Below, one piece after another: positions 1 to 9,957 of a stretch of 64,000 nt of DNA. Location: contig NZ_VDYZ01000002.1 in assembly GCF_007673095.1 (NCBI RefSeq), positions 62,001-126,000 on the forward strand, written 5' to 3'. The position numbers were made by a program, and so were the translations under genes. Origin of the DNA: Corynebacterium glyciniphilum AJ 3170 (GTDB taxonomy: Bacteria; Actinomycetota; Actinomycetes; Mycobacteriales; Mycobacteriaceae). Under the pieces are notes generated by a model, which was not told the origin of the DNA, made no database searches, and saw nothing but the letters and a program-made list of their open reading frames with translations. Position 1 is the first letter of the stretch; each line of letters opens with the position of its first letter.

Positions 1-2970
1 CCGGTCGACCTCCTCACGAGGCCCCGGACCAGACAGTCGTCTGCGACCGAGGACGCTGTGCTTGGTGCGCTGAGCACCGTCCGCCACATCCCCGCACTCC
101 CCGATGCGGCACCCGGCTCCCCCCGCTCGGCACTCCTGCACGCCAAGGAGCATCTACGCAGCGTCGGCGACCACACCGGAACACCACACTCCCCCGCACT
201 CACCGTCGCGTGCGGTGACACACGGATGGTCCCCCACGGGTACACCGCCCACTCCCCTCTTCTCACCGTCGGCGACGGCGGCAGTGACGGTGACGGTGAC
301 CTCGTCCTGGCCACCGGTTCCGACCGTGTGCAGGGCACACTGGAGAAGATCACCGACGCCTTCACCGACCTGGCGGTGCTGTCGCTGACCACCGACGGAG
401 GCGCGACCCCCTCAGACCTGCACCTGGACGGTGTCAGCCAGGACACGATCGACACCTGGGAGCGACACCACGGCCCACTGGCGGACGTGCTCCCCGTGTC
501 ACCACTGCAGGAGGCTCTGCTCTACCACTCCGTCAGCGGTGGCGACGGCTACGTCCTCGCAGCAGGTGTGGACCTGTGCGGCACTGTCGACGAGAACCGG
601 CTCCACCAGGCCTTCCACGACGTGCTCACCCGGCATGACCTGCTACGCGCCCGTTTCGACACGACAGCAGGTGATGACCCCGTGCAGCTGATCCCCCGCG
701 ATGTCGACCTGCCGTGGCGCACTGTCGACCTGCGTTCGATCCCCCGCCCCGCCGCCCTCGGCGCAGCTGACGACCTGCTGCACGAGACAGCACTGCGTTC
801 CGTCGACCCGGAGACCGGCCCTCTCGTCACTGCCGCTCTGGTCCTTCTGCCCGACGGCGGAGAAGACGATGGAGTGGACACGGCCTCGGCACGGCTAGTG
901 CTGGGCAACCACCATCTGCTCACCGACGGCTGGTCCACCCCGGTGATGCTCCGCGACCTGCTGGCCTTCTACCACGGGGAACCTCTGGCCCCGGCCGCGC
1001 CGTACTCCGACTACCTGGACTGGCTGGCCGGGCAGGACCCCCACGCTGCCGACGACGCCTGGCGCTCACGCCTCAGTGGGCTGGAACGCGGCACCCTCGT
1101 CGGCTCTCTCGCACCGGCGCGCGACGGTGGCAATGACAGTGAAAGTGACACTGACACCGTCGGCGAGTCGGTGCAGGAGATCACCCCGGACGCCACCACA
1201 ACCCTGCTGCGACGTGCCCGACAGGAAGGGGTTACCCCGAACACTGTGCTGCAGGCCGCGTGGACGCTCACACTGGCCGCCCTGACCGGACGCGATGACG
1301 TGGTCTTCGGCACGACCGTATCCGGACGGCCCACCGAGTTGGACGGCATCGAGCACACCGTGGGATTGTTCATCAACACCCTGCCGTCCCGCGTGCACCT
1401 GGGCCGCGGAGACTCCCTCACCGACCTCATCACAGGGATCGGCCGCGCTCAGGCGGACATGACCGTCCACGCCTCGACACCGCTGGTCCACATCGAACAG
1501 CTTTCCGGGCTCGGCACCCTCTTCGACACGCTGGTGGTCTACGACAACTTCCCCGCCCTCGCGACCGACGATGCTGACGAGTCCGGCGCGCCCGACGAGG
1601 ATGCGGGCAGGATAACGATCACCGAGGTCCACGCCGACGGGATGACGAACTTCCCGCTCTCCGTGGTGGTCCCCCCGGGAGACACTCCACGCATCGTCCT
1701 GGCACACCGCCCGGACCTGATCGACCCAACGTTCGTCGAACGCGCGGCGCAGGTCCTGACCACCGTGCTCGAGGTCTTCGCCGACACCGATGCACCGGGC
1801 GGACGGTCCGTCGGCGATGTGCTCGGCACGATTGCCGCCACCACACCGCCCTGGACCCCGGATGTCGCTCCGACCTCGGCCACAGTCGGCACCGCCGGCA
1901 CTGCCGGCACCGCTGGTGCCACCAGTGCCGGCGGTGCCGGCGGTGCCGCCAACGTGATCGCCGGTGTCATGGCGGAGCTCCTCGGTGTCGACCACGTACG
2001 CACCGACGACAACTTCTTCGACATCGGCGGCCACTCCCTCCTCGCCATGCGTCTGCTCGGGAAACTCCGCCGTACCGGTACCCACGGGCTGGACGTGGTC
2101 ACGATCCAGGACATCGTGGAGACCGGGGCCCCGGGCGCGCTGGCAGCACGACTCGCCCCGGACGCCGGGGACGAGACGCCCGGACAGAACATCCTGCCCC
2201 TGGCCGACGGCAACGGAGAACCACTGGTCTGCGTCCACCCCGCCGGAGGGCTCGCCCTCCCGTTCCGGGGGCTGGCAGCACGCCTGGGCCATCTCGACAT
2301 TCCCGTGACAGGTCTTCAGCTTCCCGACCCCCACCCGGACGTCGCAGACGTGGAATCCCTGGCTGCCCGGTACGTCGACACGGTGCAACAGGTTCACCCG
2401 ACGGGTCCTTACCGTCTGCTGGGCTACTCCTTCGGTGGTGTCGTGGCGCAGGCCATGACGGCTGAACTACTCCGCAGAGGTGACGAGGTCAGCTACCTCG
2501 GCATCCTGGACGCCTATCCCGCCGGCACAGCCCCCTCGGAGGCTCTCGCCGGGACCACCACTCTGCCTGAAGTGGACCAACTCACCGGCGAACAACTCGA
2601 GGCGCTCACCGGGACGGACGGGGAAGCAGGAGGGTCCGGGCTCTCGGCACTCCCCGCTCTCCGGGAGAACCTGGCGTTCTGCGACACGTTGCTGCGGTCG
2701 GCGACACCGGTTGACCTGTCCGGGTTCACCGGAACAGCCCAGGTCATCGTCGCCACCCGCGCGGATCACCGGCTCGCCGGCCGACCCGACGACACCGGTG
2801 CGGCACACGGGTGGGATCCGGTCCCCGCCTGGCGCACCGCCCTTCCCCGGGACCCTGACACGCTGTCCCTCGACACGACCCACACGGGACTGACCAGCGA
2901 CGACGGATGGGACCGTATTGCCCCCGCCGTCACGAAAGCCCTGACGACCGCAAAGGAATCACTGTCATGA
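1..2970 (+). CDS. Nonribosomal peptide synthetase, C-terminal part (condensation-carrier-thioesterase), 5' truncated by window edge
   Basis: The frame is open to base 1, so the gene begins outside the window. About the first 130 residues look like the tail of an epimerization or condensation-type domain, with the usual TPSD linker near base 408. A condensation domain follows with an intact HHxxxDG motif at 910-930. A Gly/Ala/Thr-rich linker (1885-1955) leads to a carrier domain with GGHSLL and its phosphopantetheine serine at 2035. The end is a thioesterase with GYSFGG (serine at 2428) and a likely catalytic histidine at 2881. No adenylation domain lies between condensation and carrier domains, which is unusual for a releasing module. 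It overlaps dhbE by the ATGA arrangement, so it is probably the peptide-assembly enzyme of a catecholate siderophore. The product structure cannot be read from this fragment. Confidence 0.88.
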   Translation, partial: PVDLLTRPRTRQSSATEDAVLGALSTVRHIPALPDAAPGSPRSALLHAKEHLRSVGDHTGTPHSPALTVACGDTRMVPHGYTAHSPLLTVGDGGSDGDGDLVLATGSDRVQGTLEKITDAFTDLAVLSLTTDGGATPSDLHLDGVSQDTIDTWERHHGPLADVLPVSPLQEALLYHSVSGGDGYVLAAGVDLCGTVDENRLHQAFHDVLTRHDLLRARFDTTAGDDPVQLIPRDVDLPWRTVDLRSIPRPAALGAADDLLHETALRSVDPETGPLVTAALVLLPDGGEDDGVDTASARLVLGNHHLLTDGWSTPVMLRDLLAFYHGEPLAPAAPYSDYLDWLAGQDPHAADDAWRSRLSGLERGTLVGSLAPARDGGNDSESDTDTVGESVQEITPDATTTLLRRARQEGVTPNTVLQAAWTLTLAALTGRDDVVFGTTVSGRPTELDGIEHTVGLFINTLPSRVHLGRGDSLTDLITGIGRAQADMTVHASTPLVHIEQLSGLGTLFDTLVVYDNFPALATDDADESGAPDEDAGRITITEVHADGMTNFPLSVVVPPGDTPRIVLAHRPDLIDPTFVERAAQVLTTVLEVFADTDAPGGRSVGDVLGTIAATTPPWTPDVAPTSATVGTAGTAGTAGATSAGGAGGAANVIAGVMAELLGVDHVRTDDNFFDIGGHSLLAMRLLGKLRRTGTHGLDVVTIQDIVETGAPGALAARLAPDAGDETPGQNILPLADGNGEPLVCVHPAGGLALPFRGLAARLGHLDIPVTGLQLPDPHPDVADVESLAARYVDTVQQVHPTGPYRLLGYSFGGVVAQAMTAELLRRGDEVSYLGILDAYPAGTAPSEALAGTTTLPEVDQLTGEQLEALTGTDGEAGGSGLSALPALRENLAFCDTLLRSATPVDLSGFTGTAQVIVATRADHRLAGRPDDTGAAHGWDPVPAWRTALPRDPDTLSLDTTHTGLTSDDGWDRIAPAVTKALTTAKESLS

Positions 2971-4580
2971 CCGACGTCCTCGCCAACGGCTTCTCCCGTC
3001 AGAGCGCCGAGCATTACCGACAGCTCGGAGCATGGAACGGCGACACCCACTGGAAGCTCTTCCGACGGACCGTCACAGCCCGTCCGCACGCCACGGCCGC
3101 CGTCGACAGGGCGCGCTCGGTGACATGGTCGGAACTCGACGCCGGTGTGGCCCGCGCTGCGACCGTCCTGGCCCACGCCGGGGTGAGACGCGGGGTCAAG
3201 GTCATCGTGCAACTGCCGAACAGTGTGGCCTACCTGGAGACCATCTTCGCCCTCTGGCGTCTCGGTGCGGTCCCGGTCTTCGCGCTGCCCGCTCACGGGG
3301 CATCCGATGTGCGCCACTTCGCGATGCACGCCCCCGCCTCCCACTACATCGGGACGTCGAACCCGAACAGACACCTCACGCGCGTGCAGGCCGACCTCGC
3401 CCGACCACTCCCGGACGGCAGAACACCCACGTGCATCCTGGTGGATGAACGCGCCGACGAGCCCTGGACCCGTGGCGGCAGCAGCTCCCCCGGGCAGGGC
3501 GCCCTCCCTGCCACTCCCACCCCGGGGGCCGCAGACGACCTTGCGTTCCTGCAACTGTCCGGTGGCACGACCGGGGTCCCCAAGCAGATCCCCCGGACAC
3601 ACGACGACTACCTGTACTCCGTCAGGGCCTCCATCGAGGTCTGTGACCTGTGTGCGGACGATGTGCTCCTGGTGGCACTGCCGGCGTCACACAACTTCAC
3701 GATGAGCTCACCGGGCATTCTCGGTGCAGTCCAGGTCGGTGCGACGATCGTCTTCGCTGACAGCCCGATGCCGACTGAGGTACTGCCTCTCATCGAAGAA
3801 CACCGGGTCACGCATCTCGCACTGGTCCCGCCGGCACTGATCAGCGTGCTCAACTACCCGGACAGGGCGGACCACGATCTGCACAGCGTACGGACCGTGT
3901 GGGTCGGCGGCGCCAAACTCTCCGAGGCCGCGGCCCGGCGGGTCCGTCCGGAGCTCGGGTGGAACCTCCAGCAGGTCTTCGGCATGGCCGAAGGGCTGGT
4001 CAACTACACACCGTTGGAGGCCGGTATCGAGGAGATCGTGTCGACACAGGGGCGGCCGATGAGCCCGTACGACGAGATCCGTGTCGTCGATGATGACGAC
4101 AACGAGGTGCAGGAAGGCACGCCCGGGAACCTCCTCACCCGCGGTCCGTACACCATCCGCCAGTACCACCGGGCCCCGGAGGTCAACGCGCGCTCGTTCA
4201 CCGGTGACGGGTTCTACCGCACCGGCGACATCGTGATCTTCAAGGACGGTACACTCACCGTGGTCGGACGCGCGAAGGACCAGATCAACCGCGGCGGAGA
4301 GAAGATCGCACCCGAAGCCGTCGAGAACGTCCTCCTCACCCACCCGGGAGTGCATGACGTCTCGGTCGTCGGCGTCCCCGATGAGATCCTCGGCGAGAAG
4401 ACACGTGCACTGGTCATCCCCCGGGAGAATGCCGCCGCGCCACTGAAGCCGACAGCCTTGAAGAAGTACGTGAGGGAGCAGGGGTTGGCCAGCTTCGCTG
4501 TGCCCGACATCATCGACATCGTCGATGAGTTCCCGTTCACCGGTGTGGGCAAGGTCAGTAAGAAGGACCAGGCGGTCTGA
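2967..4580 (+). CDS. dhbE: 2,3-dihydroxybenzoate-AMP ligase
   Basis: A stand-alone adenylation enzyme that activates 2,3-dihydroxybenzoate as the acyl-AMP and loads it on an aryl carrier protein. At 537 residues it matches the DhbE/EntE length. Visible motifs are SGGTTGVPK near residue 198 (phosphate loop), FGMAEGLVNYT near 345, YRTGDIV near 416, the GRAKDQINRGGEK hinge region, and GKVSKKD near the end with the catalytic lysine. The chosen ATG overlaps the synthetase stop codon and has AAAGGAA upstream at 2953. Translational coupling to the synthetase and the presence of dhbA, dhbB and dhbC at 17.9-20.5 kb support a catecholate siderophore role. Salicylate-AMP ligases are close relatives, but the dhbA and dhbB neighbours favour dihydroxybenzoate. 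Confidence 0.9.
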   Translation: MTDVLANGFSRQSAEHYRQLGAWNGDTHWKLFRRTVTARPHATAAVDRARSVTWSELDAGVARAATVLAHAGVRRGVKVIVQLPNSVAYLETIFALWRLGAVPVFALPAHGASDVRHFAMHAPASHYIGTSNPNRHLTRVQADLARPLPDGRTPTCILVDERADEPWTRGGSSSPGQGALPATPTPGAADDLAFLQLSGGTTGVPKQIPRTHDDYLYSVRASIEVCDLCADDVLLVALPASHNFTMSSPGILGAVQVGATIVFADSPMPTEVLPLIEEHRVTHLALVPPALISVLNYPDRADHDLHSVRTVWVGGAKLSEAAARRVRPELGWNLQQVFGMAEGLVNYTPLEAGIEEIVSTQGRPMSPYDEIRVVDDDDNEVQEGTPGNLLTRGPYTIRQYHRAPEVNARSFTGDGFYRTGDIVIFKDGTLTVVGRAKDQINRGGEKIAPEAVENVLLTHPGVHDVSVVGVPDEILGEKTRALVIPRENAAAPLKPTALKKYVREQGLASFAVPDIIDIVDEFPFTGVGKVSKKDQAV

Positions 4581-4591
4581 GGCGGCAACAC

Positions 4592-4632
4592 GGCAACCCC
4601 GGAGGTCGGCCGCGCCTACCTCCGGGGTTGCC
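4592..4632 (+). terminator. Palindromic hairpin after dhbE (copy of a dispersed palindrome)
   Basis: A perfect 15-bp inverted repeat (4592-4606 with 4618-4632) with an 11-nt loop begins 12 bases after the dhbE stop. There is no T-run after it. It lies between convergent dhbE and rpsQ, so it could terminate in both directions. Its 39-bp core (4593-4631) has the same arm and loop lengths as elements at 41186-41226 and 56495-56535 and very similar arms, so it may be a repeat family member rather than a plain terminator. Confidence 0.6.
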
Positions 4633-4673
4633 ATGTCACGACAGGCGGTGAGGTTCACTGTCTCCGGAGGCAC

Positions 4674-4713
4674 AAAACCCCCGCCACCCGGGATACCCGG
4701 GGCGGCGGGGTTT
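4674..4713 (-). terminator. Rho-independent terminator of the S10 operon
   Basis: A GC-rich inverted repeat built on CCCCGCC/GGCGGGG lies 33 bases beyond the rpsQ stop. On the minus strand it is followed by a short TTTT tract (complement of 4674-4677). It ends the S10 operon right after rpsQ and faces dhbE. Confidence 0.75.
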
Positions 4714-4745
4714 CGCGTCGGAAGGCGCGAAGTCCCGGAAAGGGA

Positions 4746-5027
4746 CTACTTGGCCTTCTCGATGATCTCGACGAGACGGAAGTGCTTGTCCTTGGACAGC
4801 GGCCGGGTCTCCTCGATACGGACGAGGTCGCCGATGCCGGCGGTCTCGTTCTCGTCATGCGCCTTCACCTTGGAGTTGGCGCGCATGATCTTGCCGTAGA
4901 GGGCGTGCTTCTTACGGTCCTCGAGCTCGACGACGATGGTCTTGCTCATCTTGTCGGACACGACGTATCCGGAGCGGACCTTACGTGCGCCCTTGGTGTT
5001 CTCGTTGCTCACAGTAGCCTCGCTCAT
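4746..5027 (-). CDS. rpsQ: 30S ribosomal protein S17
   Basis: S17 is a primary 16S rRNA-binding protein of the small-subunit body. The 93-residue product carries the family core [17 protein letters not shown] and [16 protein letters not shown]. The amino-terminal dozen residues are a variable actinobacterial extension. It is the last gene of the S10 operon here, overlaps the rpmC stop by one base, and is followed by a terminator rather than by rplN. Confidence 0.97.
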   Translation of the reverse strand: MSEATVSNENTKGARKVRSGYVVSDKMSKTIVVELEDRKKHALYGKIMRANSKVKAHDENETAGIGDLVRIEETRPLSKDKHFRLVEIIEKAK

Positions 5028-5260
5028 TATGCGTCGTCACCACCGGGGACGGTGGACAGTCCGAGCTCGCGCTCGCGCAGGACGGTGTAGATCCGGGCGA
5101 TGTCGCGCTTCACGGTGCCCAGTCGACGGTTGTTGGACAGCTGACCGGTGGCGGACTGGAAGCGCAGGTTGAACAGCTCTTCCTTCGCCTCCGTGAGACG
5201 GGTGGTCAGTTCTTCGTTGTTGAGCTCGCGGAATTCGTGAGCCGGGGTTCCGGTAGCCAT
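5027..5260 (-). CDS. rpmC: 50S ribosomal protein L29
   Basis: L29 sits at the peptide exit tunnel and helps form the docking site for trigger factor and SRP. The chosen ATG at 5260 gives 77 residues beginning [18 protein letters not shown], with the family helix [18 protein letters not shown]. The ATG overlaps the rplP stop. A longer open frame to 5401 is rejected because it runs into rplP. The acidic tail ending GGDDA is an actinobacterial feature. Confidence 0.96.
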   Translation of the reverse strand: MATGTPAHEFRELNNEELTTRLTEAKEELFNLRFQSATGQLSNNRRLGTVKRDIARIYTVLRERELGLSTVPGGDDA

Positions 5261-5676
5261 CAGAACTGATCCTCCTTCTTCACGATGCGCACCTTGCAGG
5301 GCAGCTTGTTGCCGGCACGACGGAGCGCCTCGAGGGCGACCTCCTCGTTGGGGTAGTCCATCTCGAAGAGAATGCGGCCGGGCTTGACGTTTGCCACCCA
5401 CTTCTCCACGGGGCCCTTACCGGAACCCATACGCACGCCGAGCGGCTTCTGGGTCAGGGGGCGGTCCGGGAAGATGTTGATCCACACCTTGCCACCACGC
5501 TTGACGTGGCGGTTGATGGCGATACGGGCAGCTTCGATCTGACGGTTGGTGATGTAGGTCGGCTCCAGGGCCTGCAGGCCGTATTCGCCGAACGTCACCC
5601 GGTTACCGCCCTTGGACACACCGGAACGGTGCGGACGGTGCTGGCGACGGTACTTCGTGCGCTTGGGGATAAGCAC
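5260..5676 (-). CDS. rplP: 50S ribosomal protein L16
   Basis: L16 lies near the peptidyl-transferase centre and helps place A-site tRNA. The 138-residue product has the full family pattern: [14 protein letters not shown] at the start, then [27 protein letters not shown] and [17 protein letters not shown]. Length is normal. The gap to rpsC upstream is three bases, so it is co-translated within the S10 operon. Confidence 0.98.
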   Translation of the reverse strand: MLIPKRTKYRRQHRPHRSGVSKGGNRVTFGEYGLQALEPTYITNRQIEAARIAINRHVKRGGKVWINIFPDRPLTQKPLGVRMGSGKGPVEKWVANVKPGRILFEMDYPNEEVALEALRRAGNKLPCKVRIVKKEDQF

Positions 5677-5679
5677 GGG

Positions 5680-6423
5680 TTAACCCTCCTGCTTCTGCTC
5701 TGCACGCTGGCGGCGGGCGCCACCGCGGCGCGGACGCTCACGGTTGTTACGGCGCGGACGCTCGTCGCGTGCGTTCTGCAGGGACTCACGGCGGCCACCG
5801 ACGACGTCGCCCTTGTAGATCCACACCTTGACGCCGATGCGTCCGAAGGTGGTGTGGGCCTCGTAGGTGCCGTAGTCGATCTCGGCGCGCAGGGTGTGCA
5901 GCGGAACGCGACCTTCGTGGTAGCGCTCGGTGCGACCCATCTCGGCACCGCCGAGACGGCCGGAGCACACGACCTTGATTCCCTTGACCTCGGGCTGACG
6001 CATCGCGGACTGGATGGCCTTGCGCATCGCGCGGCGGAATGCCACGCGGTTGCTCAGCTGCTCGGCGATGGACTGTGCCACCAGCTGAGCGTTCGCGTCG
6101 ATGTTCTTGACCTCGAGGATGTTCAGCTGCACCTGCTTGCCGGTGAGCTTCTCCAGCTGACCGCGGATGCGGTCGGCCTCGGAGCCACGGCGGCCGATGA
6201 CGATACCCGGACGAGCGGTGTGGATGTCCACACGGACCCGGTCGCGGGTGCGCTCGATGACGACGTCGGCGATGCCGGCGCGGTCAAGGCCCTTCGACAG
6301 GAACTCGCGGATCTTGATGTCCTCGGCGAGGTAGTCAGCGTACTGCTTGTCGGCGTACCAGCGGGAGCGCCACTCGGAAGTGATACCCAGCCGGAGGCCG
6401 TGGGGTTGAATCTTCTGGCCCAC
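5680..6423 (-). CDS. rpsC: 30S ribosomal protein S3
   Basis: S3 forms part of the mRNA entry channel and helicase. The 247-residue product begins [18 protein letters not shown] and has the KH-domain loop [11 protein letters not shown]. It closes with an Arg-rich low-complexity tail ([19 protein letters not shown]), longer than in enterobacteria but common in actinobacteria. The start codon overlaps the rplV stop by one base. Confidence 0.97.
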   Translation of the reverse strand: MGQKIQPHGLRLGITSEWRSRWYADKQYADYLAEDIKIREFLSKGLDRAGIADVVIERTRDRVRVDIHTARPGIVIGRRGSEADRIRGQLEKLTGKQVQLNILEVKNIDANAQLVAQSIAEQLSNRVAFRRAMRKAIQSAMRQPEVKGIKVVCSGRLGGAEMGRTERYHEGRVPLHTLRAEIDYGTYEAHTTFGRIGVKVWIYKGDVVGGRRESLQNARDERPRRNNRERPRRGGARRQRAEQKQEG

Positions 6424-6788
6424 TACTGAGCACTTCCCTTCTGGCTCTCGACAACCACGGTGATGTGGCTGGTGCGCTTACGGATCTGGAAAGCCCGACC
6501 CTGGGCGCGCGGCTGGAACCGCTTGAGCGTCGGACCCTCGTCGGCGAAAGCCTCGGAGACGACGAGCGTGCGGGGGTCCAGGCCGAAGTTGTTCTCCGCG
6601 TTGGCTGCAGCGGAGGCGACGACCTTGGCGATCGGCTCGGAAGCCGACTGCGGCGCGAAGCGCAGCAGTGCCAGGGCGTCCTCCACGGACTTGCCGCGGA
6701 TGGTGTCGATGACGCGGCGTGCCTTCATCGGGGTGACCCGGACGAACTTGGCGGTTGCGCGTGCGTTGTTGACAGCGGTGTCAGACAT
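6423..6788 (-). CDS. rplV: 50S ribosomal protein L22
   Basis: L22 lines the nascent-peptide exit tunnel, where macrolides bind nearby. The 121-residue product contains the family stretch [20 protein letters not shown], and the carboxyl beta-hairpin [20 protein letters not shown] that reaches into the tunnel. No hairpin deletion of the macrolide-resistance type is seen. It is two bases from rpsS and overlaps rpsC by one base. Confidence 0.97.
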   Translation of the reverse strand: MSDTAVNNARATAKFVRVTPMKARRVIDTIRGKSVEDALALLRFAPQSASEPIAKVVASAAANAENNFGLDPRTLVVSEAFADEGPTLKRFQPRAQGRAFQIRKRTSHITVVVESQKGSAQ

Positions 6789-6790
6789 GT

Positions 6791-7069
6791 CTATCGCCGA
6801 CCCTTCTTGTCATCCTTGACGTGACCCTTGAAGGTCTTGGTCGGGGCGAACTCGCCCAGCTTGTGACCGACCATCGAATCGTCGATGAACACCGGGACGT
6901 GCTTCCGGCCGTCATGGACGGCGAAAGTGTGGCCGATGAAATCGGGAAGGATGGTGGACCGGCGTGACCAGGTCTTGATGACCTTCTTGGTGCCGGCGTC
7001 GTTCTGAACGTCCACCTTCGCGAGGAGGTGTTCGTCGACGAACGGGCCCTTCTTGAGGCTGCGTGGCAT
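6791..7069 (-). CDS. rpsS: 30S ribosomal protein S19
   Basis: S19 binds the 16S rRNA head with S13. The product has [15 protein letters not shown] at the start and the [19 protein letters not shown] and [12 protein letters not shown] signatures. The ATG at 7069 (92 residues) is preferred over a TTG six bases upstream. A GGAGGT site lies eight bases before the ATG and the family begins at this methionine. Confidence 0.96.
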   Translation of the reverse strand: MPRSLKKGPFVDEHLLAKVDVQNDAGTKKVIKTWSRRSTILPDFIGHTFAVHDGRKHVPVFIDDSMVGHKLGEFAPTKTFKGHVKDDKKGRR

Positions 7070-7084
7070 TCTCAACTACCTCCT

Positions 7085-7927
7085 TTAGCGCTTCTTGTTC
7101 TTGTTGCTGCGGCGACGGCGGACGATCAGCTTGTCGCTCGGACGGTTCGGCTTGCGGGTGCGGCCCTCAGGCTGACCCCACGGGGAGACCGGGTGGCGAC
7201 CACCGGAGGTCTTGCCCTCACCACCACCGTGCGGGTGGTCGACCGGGTTCATGACGACACCGCGGACGGTCGGGCGGACGCCCTTCCAGCGCATACGGCC
7301 GGCCTTGCCCCACCGGATGTTGATCTGGTCGACGTTGCCGACCTGACCGATGGTGGCGCGGCAACGGATGTCGACGCGGCGGATCTCGGAGGACGGCATA
7401 CGCAGGATGGCGTACTTGCCCTCCTTACCCAGCAGCTGGACCGAGGCACCGGCGGAGCGGGCCATCTTGGCACCGCCGCCCGGCTTGAGCTCCACGGCGT
7501 GGATGGTCGTACCGGTCGGGATGTTGCGCAGCGGCAGGTTGTTGCCCGGCTTGATGTCGGCGCCCGCACCGGACTCGACGATCGTGCCCTGCGTCAGACC
7601 GCGGGGAGCGATGATGTACCGCTTCTCACCGTCGACGTAGTGCAGCAGCGCGATGTTCGCGGTGCGGTTGGGGTCGTACTCGATGTGCGCGACCTTGGCG
7701 GTGATACCGTCCTTGTCATTGCGACGGAAGTCGATGACACGGTAACGACGCTTGTGGCCGCCACCCTTGTGACGGGTGGTGATGTGGCCGTGGACGTTGC
7801 GGCCGCCGTTCTTCGACAGCGGGCGCAGCAGAGACTTCTCCGGCGTCGAGCGAGTGATCTCGTCGAATTCGGAAACGGAGCTCTGGCGGCGACCCGGCGT
7901 AGTCGGCTTGTACTTGCGAATAGCCAT
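7085..7927 (-). CDS. rplB: 50S ribosomal protein L2
   Basis: L2 is a core large-subunit protein needed for subunit joining and peptidyl transfer. The 280-residue product begins [19 protein letters not shown]. It carries [15 protein letters not shown] and the conserved [19 protein letters not shown] segment with the functionally important histidine. Length is normal. Order rplW-rplB-rpsS is standard. Confidence 0.98.
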   Translation of the reverse strand: MAIRKYKPTTPGRRQSSVSEFDEITRSTPEKSLLRPLSKNGGRNVHGHITTRHKGGGHKRRYRVIDFRRNDKDGITAKVAHIEYDPNRTANIALLHYVDGEKRYIIAPRGLTQGTIVESGAGADIKPGNNLPLRNIPTGTTIHAVELKPGGGAKMARSAGASVQLLGKEGKYAILRMPSSEIRRVDIRCRATIGQVGNVDQINIRWGKAGRMRWKGVRPTVRGVVMNPVDHPHGGGEGKTSGGRHPVSPWGQPEGRTRKPNRPSDKLIVRRRRSNKNKKR

Positions 7928-7965
7928 ACTTCTGCTCTCTCTTTACCTGTCGGTATGCACGGCCG

Positions 7966-8271
7966 CTACGCGGTCGCACCACCGAAGATGTCGATGGGAT
8001 CGCTGCCGGCGACCAGGGTCACCATGGCGCGCTTGGTGGCCTTGCGCTGACCGTAACCGGTGCGGGAACGCTTGCGCTTGCCCACGCGGTTGAGGGTGTT
8101 GACGCTGGCGACCTTCACACCGAAGATCTGCTCGACGGCAATCTTGATCTGGGTCTTGTTGGAGTCCGGGTTCACCAGGAACGTGTACACGTTCTGCTCC
8201 ATGAGTCCGTAGGACTTCTCGGAGACGACGGGTGCGACGATGATGTCCCGGGGGTCGGCGATGGTGCTCAC
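7966..8271 (-). CDS. rplW: 50S ribosomal protein L23
   Basis: L23 is the main docking site for trigger factor and SRP at the tunnel exit. The 101-residue product contains [19 protein letters not shown] and the arm [18 protein letters not shown], both family hallmarks. It overlaps the rplD stop by four bases, which suggests translational coupling. Confidence 0.97.
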   Translation of the reverse strand: MSTIADPRDIIVAPVVSEKSYGLMEQNVYTFLVNPDSNKTQIKIAVEQIFGVKVASVNTLNRVGKRKRSRTGYGQRKATKRAMVTLVAGSDPIDIFGGATA

Positions 8272-8945
8272 TTTGCCTCCTCCTTGGCTGCGGCCTTCTC
8301 AGGGGCCTTGGCGGCGTCAGCCACGGCGATGAAGCCGTTGAGCGCCTCGACGGAGAACACGATGTCGTCTGCGTTCAGGACGTCGTAGGTGTTGAGCTGA
8401 TCGAAGGCCAGGGTGTGGACGTTCGGCAGGTTGTTGGCCGACTTCCACGCCGTGACGTCCTCGCGACCGAGGACGACCAGGACGGACTTCCGGTCGGTGA
8501 GACGCTCGATGAACGTCCGCGCGGCCTTGGTCGACGGAGTCTGGCCTGCGACGAGCTCCTCCACGAGGTGGATGCGCTCGTTGCGGACGCGGTCGGTGAG
8601 GGCACCGCGGAGTGCAGCTGCCTTCATCTTCTTCGGGGTCCGCTGGTCGTAGTCGCGCGGCTGCGGGCCGTGGACCGTGCCACCACCGGTGTAGTGGGGG
8701 GCGCGGATCGAACCCTGACGGGCGCGGCCGGTTCCCTTCTGGCGGAACGGCTTGCGGCCACCACCGCGGACGTCGCCGCGGGTCTTGGTGGCGTGGGTGC
8801 CCTGTCGCTTCGCGGCCAGCTGGGCCACGACGACCTGGTGCATCAGCGGGACGGACGGCTCCACGTCGAAGATGGACGCGGGCAGCTCGACCGAGCCGTT
8901 GGTGGCACCGTCAGCGGTCTGGACGTTGAGAGTCAGGTTGCTCAT
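8268..8945 (-). CDS. rplD: 50S ribosomal protein L4
   Basis: L4 has a globular domain and a long loop that lines the exit tunnel; in enterobacteria it also autoregulates the S10 operon. The 225-residue product has the loop signature [19 protein letters not shown], preceded by [10 protein letters not shown]. An Ala/Lys-rich tail ends the protein. It overlaps rplC and rplW by four bases each. Autoregulation here is not evident from the sequence. Confidence 0.97.
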   Translation of the reverse strand: MSNLTLNVQTADGATNGSVELPASIFDVEPSVPLMHQVVVAQLAAKRQGTHATKTRGDVRGGGRKPFRQKGTGRARQGSIRAPHYTGGGTVHGPQPRDYDQRTPKKMKAAALRGALTDRVRNERIHLVEELVAGQTPSTKAARTFIERLTDRKSVLVVLGREDVTAWKSANNLPNVHTLAFDQLNTYDVLNADDIVFSVEALNGFIAVADAAKAPEKAAAKEEAK

Positions 8946-9598
8946 GCGTGTGCACCGCCCTTCACTGCGGTCTTGACGGTGACGATACCGCCGTTAACTC
9001 CGGGGATGGCACCCTTGATGAGGAGCAGGTTGGACTCGAGGTCCAGCTTTGCGACCTTCAGGTTCTGCAGGGTGACGCGCTCGTTGCCCATACGGCCTGC
9101 CATCCGGGTGCCCTTGAAGACACGGCCCGGGGTGGCGCAGGCGCCGATGCCGCCGACGCGGCGGTGGGCGGCCTGGTTACCGTGGGAGGCGCCCTGACCG
9201 GCGAAGCCGTGACGCTTCATGGCACCGGCGTAGCCCTTACCCTTGGAGGTGCCGGTGACGTCAACGAAGTTGACCTCACTGAACAGTTCTGCGGTGATGT
9301 CCTGGCCGACCTCGTAGGCGGAGGCGTCATCGACGCGGAGCTCCGTCACGTGGCGGCGCGGGGTCACACCGGCCTTCTTGAAGTGACCGGCCTGCGGCTT
9401 GTTGACCTTGCGCGGGTCAATGTCGCCGTAGGCGATCTGGACGGCGTCGTAGCCGTCGATGTCCTTGGTGCGCACCTGGGTGACGACGCACGGCCCAGCT
9501 TCGACGACGGTGACCGGAACGACCCGGTTGTCTTCGTCGAAGATCTGGGTCATGCCGAGCTTCTTGCCCAGGATGCCCTTGATCTCGTTTTCACTCAT
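8942..9598 (-). CDS. rplC: 50S ribosomal protein L3
   Basis: L3 nucleates 50S assembly and reaches the peptidyl-transferase centre. The 218-residue product has [17 protein letters not shown] near the start and the family signature [19 protein letters not shown], followed by [20 protein letters not shown]. The glutamine site methylated by PrmB is in the SHGNQ-type segment. Length is normal. Confidence 0.97.
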   Translation of the reverse strand: MSENEIKGILGKKLGMTQIFDEDNRVVPVTVVEAGPCVVTQVRTKDIDGYDAVQIAYGDIDPRKVNKPQAGHFKKAGVTPRRHVTELRVDDASAYEVGQDITAELFSEVNFVDVTGTSKGKGYAGAMKRHGFAGQGASHGNQAAHRRVGGIGACATPGRVFKGTRMAGRMGNERVTLQNLKVAKLDLESNLLLIKGAIPGVNGGIVTVKTAVKGGAHA

Positions 9599-9651
9599 AA
9601 TTCAGTCTCCGCTGCCTCAGTTCAGACTCAAGTCCACAATCTCTGACGAGA

Positions 9652-9957
9652 TCACTGGATGTTGACGTCGACGCTTGCCGGCAGATCGATGCGCATCAGG
9701 GCGTCAACGGTCTTCGGCGTCGGGTCGAGAATGTCGATCAGGCGCTTGTGGGTGCGCATCTCGAAGTGCTCGCGCGAGTCCTTGTACTTGTGCGGCGAGC
9801 GGATGACGCAGTACACGTTCTTCTCAGTGGGCAGAGGCACAGGGCCGACCACACGAGCACCGGTACGGGTGACCGTTTCGACGATCTTCTTCGCAGAAGC
9901 GTCGATTGCCTCGTGATCGTAGGCCTTGAGCCTGATGCGGATCTTCTGTCCCGCCAC
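9652..9957 (-). CDS. rpsJ: 30S ribosomal protein S10 / NusE
   Basis: S10 is a head protein and, as NusE, a partner of NusB and NusG. The GTG at 9957 gives 101 residues beginning (M)[18 protein letters not shown] and containing [31 protein letters not shown] lies just upstream of the GTG on the minus strand. A longer frame to 10122 is rejected because it lacks family similarity. This is the first gene of the S10 operon. Confidence 0.96.
   Translation of the reverse strand: MAGQKIRIRLKAYDHEAIDASAKKIVETVTRTGARVVGPVPLPTEKNVYCVIRSPHKYKDSREHFEMRTHKRLIDILDPTPKTVDALMRIDLPASVDVNIQ

Noticed and set aside
1885..1955. Short tandem-like GCC/GGT repeats that might be a microsatellite or CRISPR-like unit
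   Set aside because: They are in frame and encode a flexible Gly/Ala/Thr linker of the synthetase; no spacers or dyad repeats.
1066..2397. A 443-codon minus-strand frame inside the synthetase
   Set aside because: Lies wholly opposite the condensation-thioesterase coding region and has no recognisable domain.
5506..6429. A 307-codon open frame opposite rpsC and rplP
   Set aside because: Antisense of ribosomal protein genes, low complexity, no start signal.
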